Below the pieces are notes generated by a model, which saw only the letters and a program-made list of their open reading frames with translations, did not search any database and was not told the origin of the DNA. Shown in pieces: positions 55,506 through 64,000 of a stretch of DNA of 64,000 nt. Each line of letters begins with the position of its first letter. The first letter of the stretch is position 1. Source of the DNA: Gonocerus acuteangulatus (taxonomy: Eukaryota; Arthropoda; Insecta; Hemiptera; Coreidae); NCBI GenBank assembly GCA_946811695.1, contig OX328126.1, positions 8,768,361 to 8,832,360 of the forward strand, given 5' to 3'. The translations under genes were made by a program, and so were the position numbers.

Positions 55506-55819
55506 CAGGGCCGCCACATGGGGGGGGGGGGCAACGGGGTACAGTTGTCCCGGGCCCGGGCACCGTGGGGGCCAGGGCCGGTTCTCGCTAATTGGAAAAA
55601 AAAAAAGTAACGAAAGTGACCTTTGCAGCACCGATTGTCGGCTTTTATTCTCATTTTGCTCAAAACTGAAGATGAAAATAATCTTAAAATGCCCAAAGTC
55701 CTATAGCAAAGTACTAGAATTTTCATTCTAGCTCTGAGAAGTGGGGGCCCGGCACTGAGAAGTGGGGACCCGTGATCTGGTCCCGGGCCCGGCTCTGAGA
55801 TGTGGCGGTCCCGGTCCTG
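55506..55819. mobile_element. hAT-like non-autonomous element
   Basis: Ends CAGGGCCGCCACAT and the reverse complement of ATGTGGCGGTCCCGGTCCTG, with GC-rich internal repeats (CTGAGAAGTGGGGGCCCGG and variants). Flanking octamers GTCCTGTC and GTCTTGTC differ at one base, fitting the 8-bp target duplication of hAT elements. CAGGG-type ends are also hAT-like. The 223-codon minus frame across it is not recognisable and is attributed to GC content. Confidence 0.6.
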
Positions 55820-57240
55820 TCTTGTCATGAGGTGTAAGTGTGTTAGCCGTGAATGGTTGATTCTTAAGCGACATAGTACAACTCCTTCTCTCCTGTTGAT
55901 TCTTTTGCTTGAAGGCCATTCACCAACTGGATAATATATAAAAGAGAGGCTTATGGATATAATATAGAGGCTTAATTTTTCTGAATCGATATTGTCACAA
56001 AACAGTTGATCAACCGAAATCAAAAATATTGGAGTGCCTTGTGGCAAAGACCCCAACATGGAGGATATAGATAGAATATGGGAAGTTCCTACAGAATGTG
56101 GAGGGTTATCTTGGTGTTTACCCTGAAGGATATAACCACTATCTGGGATAACCACCTGTTAACCACATCGTTTCGGCGTGTTTACACCTGTTTATCGAAG
56201 GGTGCTCCTATCCGCCAACTATCTACCGTATCTAGAAGCTTTGTACGGTCTACCGCCGGCGAGCTTCCGTCAAATAGGGACGATATATATAGATAACGCT
56301 CAATGAAGATAAGAAGTACATTACTTTTATATACAGTTTTGGATGATTGTAGCATTAAATACGTTACTTACGTATTAGATTCAACGCAGGTTAGAGATGT
56401 GAGTATCATTAAGAGGTCTGGATCATGAGCGCAGGCGCATAACTCATAAGCATTTCTATTGGTCTATTCCTATGAGCAATTCTATTGGCCATTATGTTTA
56501 TAGTAACCGTCTTGTGTTCCCATTCTATTCAGAACATTGGTGTTTTTTACGCGATTGGCTTCTCTTTGTTTGTTGTTACGCAAGTTTCCTAGTTTGTTGT
56601 TTATTTTACCGAAACAAAGGAAGCACTGTTAAATTGCATATCGGTCCATTATCCACCGTAAAACCATCCTTGATCTATATTATCAACGAGTTGGAATGAC
56701 TAAAGTTTCGATATAACCTTGAGCGAGCGGAAACACATAGAAATTATGACATTAACATAAGTACTACGCGTTTTCGCTGGCTGAAGGTTAAATTGAAACT
56801 CTAGTCAACCCAAATCGTTGATAATCCCGTCGCCATATTGGCAAAAACTCAATTGACGCCTTGATCCAGATCTCTGACCCGCTGATGATCCAGATCTCTG
56901 AGAGCCGGTTCTTTAAGCTGCGTTGATGTTAATACGAAAGTACTTGAAATACACTTCTATTTATCATGTTTTATGATAAATAGAATCTTATTTATTCTGT
57001 GCTAAAATATAATTTAAAATGGATCATACAAGAAAACACTTACGCCACGTTATCTCGTTGGGTGTGTACAGGCCCAATGTCTGTTCAATAAATTAATTTA
57101 AAAAAAAAATAATTGTATTATTTTTAGAATACGGTTTGTATCTTCACGATTGCATACTTATAAGAGATTGTCATAAGGAAAATAAAAGGAAAAAGTTTAC
57201 TGTTTTTTTTTTATTTTCATAAAAAATTGCTATAATGGCT
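55820..57240. other. Unassigned sequence
   Basis: No gene recognised. Short direct repeats: GATCCAGATCTCTGA twice near 56870-56900 and an inverted TTATCATG/CATGATAA pair near 56960. Confidence 0.4.
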
Positions 57241-57447
57241 ATAATTGAAGGGGTCGGGGAAAAATAGTGCCAAGCAACATTTTTAACTAAACGTAACTGA
57301 AGCTGCTATATGTTGTATATTAAGTGGGAATATCAGTCTATGATGCTAAATTATTACAAAGTGCTTTGTATGCTACTTAATCTTGTTGCCCCTAACCATT
57401 TCAACTGATAGACCAACATAATATCCAACATATAGCAGCTACAGTTA

Positions 57448-57483
<36 letters not shown>

Positions 57484-57708
57484 GGCGCATCTACTTCTAG
57501 GTCATTAGCGCCGACATCCAGGGTGCAGCGAGGAATTTTTCCAACGAGCCCTGAGATGAGAAAATTCCTGCCGGAGGTGGGGATCGAACCCACCATCTCC
57601 CGCTTATGAATCCAAGGCTCTAACCATTAGACCACGGGAGACCCCGCTACAGTTAAGTATTGTTAAAAATGTTGCTTGGCACTATTTTGCCCCGTCTCCT
57701 TCAATTAT
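57241..57708. mobile_element. Foldback element with a SINE1 in its right arm
   Basis: Inverted arms ATAATTGAAGGGGTCGGGG, AATAGTGCCAAGCAACATTT and CTGCTATATGTTG at 57241-57317 are matched by complements from 57426 to 57708 once the SINE1 (57450-57645) is set aside. Non-coding. Confidence 0.8.
57450..57645 (-). mobile_element. SINE1, full length, 12-13-bp target duplication
   Basis: Minus GGGGTCTCCCGTGGTCTAATGG head, B box GGTTCGATCCCC, full body and about 33-base A tail. GCTACAGTTAAG flanks it at 57438-57449 and 57646-57657, extendable by one T. Confidence 0.95.
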
Positions 57709-57999
57709 CAAATAACATTAGCCCCTAAAAATATTTTCCTGTGATATTCTGAAGAAAATAGTAATGAAAAAAAGAATACAATTAAGGGAAAATACACATT
57801 TTAACAATAAAACCCTGCGAGACAATAAAGTGTGAATACATAGTGAAACGTAGAATATTGTTGGAGATATAGACCTGTGTATATGTGGGTCGGGTTGTTC
57901 TAACAGATGTTGGTCCGCTAGAAATATTGTACAGTAGTGAAAACACGCTTTCAGAGTTTAATATACAAATCCAATTCAACTATGCTTCCTCTTTTTACA
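57709..57999. other. Unassigned sequence
   Basis: Nothing recognised. Confidence 0.4.
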
Positions 58000-58042
58000 A
58001 TCCTTTTATTACTATGTTCTCTCTACTAATAGCATTTATATG

Positions 58043-58123
<81 letters not shown>

Positions 58124-58245
58124 GGTGATTTAGGTCTAAATAGCCAAACTTCAGGAGGTGATTCTAGACAACATTTCCAACAAAAAAGTTCATTTCAAGT
58201 ATGGTCCGATTCCGAATGGAAAAGGAGCTATGTCCAATTTTCTGT
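58000..58245 (+). repeat. Left copy of a 240-bp duplication flanking F4
   Basis: TTTTATTACTATGTTCTCTC, (TG)n/(TA)n and the F5 terminal block CAGGGTGATTTAGGTCTAAATAG to GAGCTATGTCCAATTTTCTG recur at 59285-59470. Confidence 0.85.
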
Positions 58246-58367
58246 TTTAGCACTTTCCTCCGAAGGAAAGTAGCTATTGAGGTTGGACTCATGACGGAAT
58301 TTTTGAAAAATTTCTTCAAATCTTTATCGATCCTACCTAGTAGACACCGAAAATGACCCCCGTTAAA

Positions 58368-58412
<45 letters not shown>

Positions 58413-59288
58413 TATATATATATATATATTATTATTATTATTATTATGTTATAGCATTCAATTAGCAAACGATTGAACGAGTTCGTTAACCACCAAAATC
58501 GGTCCACCGGAAGGGGGGGTTTACCCCGAACCCAAAACACTAATTTGACCATTTCAGCCGTAATATTTGTTATCTTTCAACGAAACTTGGTATTCGTAGT
58601 GGTAATATAGAGAGAAAAGTGAGATATAAAAATGAACTAAATCGGTTCATAAGGAGGGGGGGTTTACTCCGGACCGACAATACCAATTCGCCACTACCAG
58701 CCGTGATTTTAGGTATATTTCGACGAAACTCGGTATTCGTAGTGGTAATCTACAGGTAAATATGTGATGTAAAAATAAACTAAATCGGTTCATTAGGAGG
58801 GGGGTTACTCCGGACCCTAATTCCTAATATACTCATACTGGTCGTAATTTCTGATTTATTCTAACGAAACGCGGTATACGTCGTGGGTAACTCATGAGAA
58901 AGAAGTGTTATAAAAATGAGCTGAATCGGTCAATCGGAAAGGGGGGTTTACTTTGTAATATATTTCAATAGAAAAGCCAGCGAGACATAGGTCCAGAAAG
59001 ACGCCGCAAGGAGAGCTAGAGGGACTGTATCCTGTTCCTGCGTTAATCAAAATACGATAATATGAGGTTTTTTGTATTTATTACGTAGTGTAATAGGTAA
59101 CATGTGTAAACATAACTCTGGAAGCAAATTAATAATTGATCAGTTACTCATTACAAATTTAAAAGAGAACTATTCATGTTTTTATTTTATTTATGTAGGA
59201 TATTTTAAGCAAATTGTTCTGGAAAGCAGTCTACACTACCCAAATTCTGAGGAAAGTGCTTAGTTATGCAGCTCCTGCGTGACGGACT
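58246..59288 (+). mobile_element. F4 repeat, full length
   Basis: TTTTAGCACTTTCCTCCGAAGG start, internal (TA)n at 58370-58427, about four 120-bp units and GTTATGCAGCTCCTGCGTGACGG end. Confidence 0.8.
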
Positions 59289-59364
59289 TTATTATTACTA
59301 TGTTCTCTCTACTAATAGCATTTATATGTATATATGTGTGTATATATATATGTATATATATATA

Positions 59365-60293
59365 TCCAAACTTCAGGAGTTGATTCTAGACAACATTTCC
59401 AACAAAAAAGTTCATTTAAAGTATGGTCCGATTCCGAATGGAAAAGGAGCTATGTCCAATTTTCTGTTTTTTTAAGGTAGACATATTTTTTATTGAATAA
59501 AAAAGAATTGCTCAAAAACATTTGAAAATAATTAAATTTTAATTATGCCATCATAAAATAGAGAACATTTCCTACAAGAAAACAGTGATTTAATTCACTA
59601 AACCAATTGATAAATGATACTTTCTGGACGTCCAATAATGCGCTTCTGTATTTCTCGATGAATCAGTGTTTTTTCGCAAATTTTTTCCTCAGCCCCCTAA
59701 CGGACTACAGATTCAATACTTACAGGAAAACTTCTACATTTAGTTAGCATTAAATCTATGCAAATGAAGTGGAAGTTTATTGAGGGATAGGTCGAACGAT
59801 TGGCTCATTTTTGTCATAAAATGTGGAATTTAGTTTTGTTTCTTTCAAATACCTTGTGTGAAGAAATTATAAATTATTCATTATTTACTGGCCAAACTGT
59901 GGGAACCCATTGTCCAGTCCGGAAGGAAAAAAATTATTTGAAAAGTTTTTCATTGAGGAAAAAATTTGCGAAAAAACACTGATTCATCGAGAAATACAGA
60001 AGCGCATTATTGGACGTCCAGAAAGTATCATTTATCAATTGGTTTAGTGAATTAAATCACTGTTTTCTTGAAGGAAATTTTCTCTATTTTATGATGGCAT
60101 AATTAAAATTTAATTATTTTCAAAGGTTTTTGAGCAATCCTTTCTTATTCAATAAAAAATATGTCTACCTTAAAAAAACAGAAAATTGGACATAGTAGCT
60201 CCTTTTCTATTCAGAATCGGACCATACTTTAAATGAACTTTTTTGTTGGAAATGATGTCTAGAATTACCTCCTGAAGTTTGACTACTTAGACC

Positions 60294-60299
<6 letters not shown>
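59365..60299. mobile_element. F5 foldback, 320-bp inverted arms
   Basis: Arms 59365-59683 and 59960-60299 (CAAACTTCAGGAG, GGTCCGATTCCGAATGG, TTCTGGACGTCCAATAATGCG and complements). The 275-bp spacer contains TTATTGAGGGATAGGTCGAACG and CAAATACCTTGTGTGAAG, also found in the F5 element at 20142-21390. Left terminal 20 bases are missing. Confidence 0.85.

Positions 60300-60357
<58 letters not shown>
60300..60357 (+). repeat. (TA)n microsatellite
   Basis: About 58 bases of TA between two F5 elements. Confidence 0.95.
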
Positions 60358-60361
<4 letters not shown>

Positions 60362-61820
60362 GATTCAGGTCTAACTAGCCAAACTCTAGGAGGTGATTCT
60401 ACACATCATTTCCTACAAAAAAAAGTTCATTTGAAGTATGATCCGATTTCGAAGGGAAAGTCAGTTATGTCCTTTTTTCTATTTTTTTTTCGTAGTCGTG
60501 TTTTTATTAAATAAGATATGTTTTCTCAAATACGGCTCAAGATAATTAAATTCTAGTTATACCATCATAAAATAGAGAAAATTTCATTAAAAAAAATGTG
60601 ATTTAATTCTCTAAATCCATTGATACAGTCCAGTCAACGAACAGTTATAGATGGAAATTTTTGGAACACAATTTTTGACTTTGTAACTTTGTTTGGGCTG
60701 GATAGGAGGTGAACATATCAAAAGTCCTCGCCCGTAGCCTTTGTGCTGGGGCGGAGGGGGGGAGGGTTAAAAGGTTCTATTTTTCGAGTTTTCACTTATA
60801 TCTCGGAAACCCTGCGTTCTAGCGACATGACTGCCCTATAACAAATGAAAGCTGATTAAATTTCCTACAAGTTCTATTCTATAAAGTTTTTTCGAGATAT
60901 CTTTAGGTTTCGATATATCCGCTCTTGAAAGTCGGTCATTTTGGGAAAGAAAACTTTCGCCGCATATTTTTTCCCCTTTTTGACGGGATCACTCTTCAAC
61001 GATGAACCTAAAAAATAAATAACGGTTATAGGGTAGTAGAGTATTGGATTCCCTTCAATAATATATATTACTTTGCTATTTTATGTATTTTCCTTCAAAC
61101 GTGAAAATAATTTAAGTGTTCATCGTGAAGCTTGAAATTTAGCGACTAATAGTAACTAAGATTTATAGATGGAAATGTTTGGAGCACAATTTTTGACTTA
61201 ATAACTTTGTTTCGGCTAGTTAGGAGGTCAACGTATCAAAAGTCCTCGCCCGTAGCCTTAGTGCCGGGGGGAGGGTGGGGGGGGGTTAGAAGGCCCCATT
61301 TTTCGGGTTTTCACTTATATTTCGGAAACCGTGGGTGCTAGCGACATGACTATTCTATAAAAAATTAAAGCTGATTCAATTTCCTGCAAGTTCTATTTTA
61401 TAATTTTATTGAATAGAACTTGTAGGAAATTCAATCAGCTTTCATTTGTTATAGAATAGTCATGTCGCTAGGACGCAGGGTTTCCGAGATATAAATGAAA
61501 ACCCGAAAAATGAGACCTTCTAAACGCCCCCTCCCCCGGCACAAATGCAACGGGCGAGGGCTTTTGATATGTTTACCTCCTATCCAGTCCAAAAAAGTTA
61601 CTAAGTCAAAAATTGTGTTCCAAAAATTTCCACCTATAGCTGTTTTTAAGCATTCGTTGACTGGACTGATAGAAGATACTTTCTAGACTTGTTATAACGC
61701 GCTTCTGCTTTTCTCCAAGAATCAGAGGTTTCTTGTGAATTATTTTTCAGCCCCATAACGGACTACAGATTCAATACTTACAGGGAAACTTTTACATTTA
61801 GTTAGCATTAAATCTATCTA
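60358..61820 (+). mobile_element. F5 copy, one arm, interrupted
   Basis: GGGTGATTCAGGTCTAACTAGCC to CTCTAAATCCATTGATA, then resuming at 61669 ATAGAAGATACTTTCTAGAC through GTTAGCATTAAATCTATC. The break is filled by element F6. Confidence 0.8.
60626..61668. mobile_element. F6 foldback inserted in F5, 3-bp target duplication
   Basis: Ends CAGTCCAGTCAACGAA and its complement. Contains one direct and one inverted-pair set of a 250-bp module (GATGGAAATTTTTGGAACAC, ATCAAAAGTCCTCGCCCG, CATGACT, TTCCTACAAGTTCTATT). Comparison with the uninterrupted F5 at 59620 shows ATA at the junction once, here present on both sides (60623-60625, 61669-61671). Confidence 0.85.
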
Positions 61821-61998
61821 TCATTTACCACTACGTCTCTATCTCTCGACTACGTATAGGACATAATGTTCAATATGGGAAAATTTAACAGCGTGATAGA
61901 TATTTAAAAAAATAACTCAAAGAATAAACGAGCAAAACCATAATGGTTTCAAAAACAAAAAAACACACACACACAAAAAACAGTACTTTAACAATGCT
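61821..61998. other. Unassigned sequence
   Basis: Nothing recognised; (CA)n near 61963. Confidence 0.4.
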
Positions 61999-62365
61999 TA
62001 CGGGCCCAGAGGGGCAGATACAGTAGAGGTATCGGATACTTGCCCAAACGCTGGCTCAATGGTAAAGCACTGGACTAATAAGCTGGTGGACCTGAGTTCA
62101 AATACCGAGCATAGTACTAAAGATTTTTTATCTTCTAGCGTCTTCGTTCATGGGTTGGATTTGGCCTCCTTGACCGTCCCTAGGCCAGCCCAGCCTTTAA
62201 TTAATTTATCAATGGGTACCTTGGTGCTAATGACCCTAGCATTCGAGGCAGCAAAGGGGAAAATCAGGCGGCCAGAGCATAGTACTGACCACACTATCTC
62301 CCTAGTGTGCCGTATCGTCATGAATCAGATACCCTCAGGACTCTCGTGGCCGGTAACGAGACTGA
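61999..62365 (+). mobile_element. SINE2 preceded by an inverted piece of its own tail
   Basis: Head CTGGCTCAATGGTAAAGCAC and body to CGTATCGTCATGAATCAGATACC and CTCGTGGCC. Bases 61999-62036 (GGGCCCAGAGGGGCAGATAC) are the reverse complement of the SINE2 tail. Confidence 0.8.
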
Positions 62366-62795
<430 letters not shown>

Positions 62796-62799
62796 AATG

Positions 62800-63099
62800 T
62801 CTGTTAACATTCCCACAACAAATGCTTGGACAGGCTCTTGAACCAGCAGATTTGGTACATCCACTAAGGACAAAAATTACAAAAATTCATCTGAAGACAA
62901 AAATGGATTGTCAAAATATATTAAAACGGTAAATTAGGGAGAGGGTGTTATTTTGGTGCCTAATTAACAATTTGCCTGTAAATGACATTATTTCGTAATG
63001 TCATATCTATATGTCGTTAGACATGATGACCAAGCAATGGGGAACACGTGCCGTTTATATAATTAAAAAAACAACAACAAATCTGTCCAATAAAGTTAG
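62800..63099. other. Unassigned sequence
   Basis: Nothing recognised apart from possible F4 remnants. Confidence 0.4.
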
Positions 63100-63317
63100 G
63101 GTATAATTCATAAATAAATTATTTTTATTTTTAAATTTTAACGTTCACTCAGAAATGAAAAAGATTTTTGGAATGGCTTTTCTACAGGTTACTTACATTT
63201 CGTTGCAGGGATGCATTTTCATTTATTAAAAGAAACGCAGTAACCCCTAATGGTATCGAACCCACTAGCATTAGGACGGACTTCACGGGCCTTAGCAATC
63301 ACTGCCACGAGGCCTCC
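63100..63317 (-). mobile_element. SINE3 (tRNA-derived)
   Basis: Minus GGAGGCCTCGTGGCAGTGATTGC head and GGGTTCGATACC B-box-like motif, then AGGGGTTACTGCG and a body ending in AACGTTAAAATTTAAAAAT. Related to 25297. Confidence 0.65.
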
Positions 63318-63504
63318 ATAAAATAGTAAAATAACGAATTAACCAGTCGGGCCGTACGAAATATTCGCACTGTATCTTCCTGAAATCCCACTTAATTCAC
63401 GTTGATTGGGGGATTCAGTTGAAACATTTTCTGTATGTTTGAATTCAATCAACACTAATATGTTGAAATTTTGGTTACGTTTGGTGTAAAGGAAGGGTTA
63501 GAAT

Positions 63505-63783
63505 AAAATATTTTTTTAACAGACAAGAAAAGTTTTGGTAACTTTGTATACTTTCGTTAGCACCTCGAAAACGGTTGACAATCTTGGGAAGCAGAAGGTT
63601 ACCATTCGAAAGACTACTAAATGCTCTACAAAAAAGGTTCTGAAGAAAGTTTTAATTAGGCGATGTCAATCGGAGAAATAAGTGCTTAAAACTTTAAAGT
63701 AATTGATTTCGTTTATTCGAACGGCTCTTTTTGTCTGTTTTAGTCTTTGTTATTTTTTAACTGCTTATAGTCGAATAATGTAT
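63505..63783 (+). repeat. Interspersed repeat F8
   Basis: Matches 27316-27600 in reverse orientation with moderate divergence. Confidence 0.6.
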
Positions 63784-63960
63784 TTTTTTTTTTTTACGGC
63801 GCATCTACATCTAGGTCATTAGCGCCGACATCCAGGGTGCAGCGAGGAATTTTACCAGCGAACCGTGGGATGATAAAATTCCTGCCGGAGTTCGGGAATC
63901 GAACCCACCATCTCCCGCTTATGAATCCAAGGCGCTAGCCATTAGACCACGGGAGACCCC
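63784..63960 (-). mobile_element. SINE1, full length
   Basis: Minus GGGGTCTCCCGTGGTCTAATGG head, B box GGTTCGATTCCC, full body and a 12-base A tail. No clear target duplication. Confidence 0.9.
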
Positions 63961-64000
63961 TACACCGTATTGCTGATGTAACTTTTCTTAACCGATATTT

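Noticed and set aside
55484..56155. 223-codon minus frame, the longest in the window
   Set aside because: It crosses the border of the hAT-like repeat, is composed of repeat-derived Pro/Gly-rich sequence in one half and AT-rich sequence in the other, and has no recognisable domain.

Overview
This 64 kb window looks like non-coding, transposon-saturated DNA from an invertebrate nuclear genome, most likely an arthropod. It is AT-rich and split by dozens of long (TA)n tracts. It contains Helitron ends of the arthropod type, Penelope-like ribozyme repeats, and relics of piggyBac, hAT, Copia and Jockey-like elements. No complete host gene is visible. The species cannot be told from the sequence. 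No bacterial, organellar or viral gene was recognised.

The only host-gene candidates are four short minus-strand segments with splice-like borders: a 111-bp exon at 34049-34159 (the best supported), a 114-bp exon at 47211-47324, and possible terminal exons at 10806-10954 and 49741-49773, each followed by AATAAA. If they are real, much of the window is intron of one or more minus-strand genes. Their phases do not allow all of them to be joined in order, so they are reported separately.

Layout. 0-6.6 kb: Jockey-like LINE fragment, Helitron family A copies, a hammerhead-bearing palindrome, two SINE1 copies, a TIR element and part of a long-TIR foldback. 6.6-9.7 kb: SINE2 copies inside (TA)n, an internally deleted piggyBac carrying a SINE1, and an 81-bp minisatellite. 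10-15 kb: possible terminal exon, cryptic TAATCA-rich DNA, SINE2 and a Helitron B. 15.5-17.2 kb: 50-bp satellite of about 32 monomers. 17.2-22 kb: TIR element, palindromic hammerhead pair, and a 2.25-kb inverted duplication enclosing another inverted-repeat element. 22-27 kb: SINE2, then a Helitron C with Rep-protein relic placed head to head with a Helitron B. 27-34 kb: old repeats, (TC)n, a TIR element split by a probable solo LTR, an assembly gap and a Helitron B. 34-44 kb: exon, F4 repeats, Copia relic, foldback, and more Helitrons. 44-50 kb: SINE2, an 800-bp palindrome with two intact hammerhead motifs, exon, and LINE tail. 50-64 kb: minisatellite, SINEs, Helitron B, F4 copies with nested insertions, a hAT-like element and nested long-TIR foldbacks.

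The most notable system is a set of palindromic elements (families A, B and C) whose arms each hold a hammerhead ribozyme motif, the pair always pointing outward and with no reverse transcriptase between them. Hammerheads are known in Penelope-like elements and their derivatives. The repeated divergent pairing across three unrelated sequence families is the feature most worth testing. Family labels used here (Helitron A/B/C; SINE1/2/3; F4-F9; M1/M2) are local names only.
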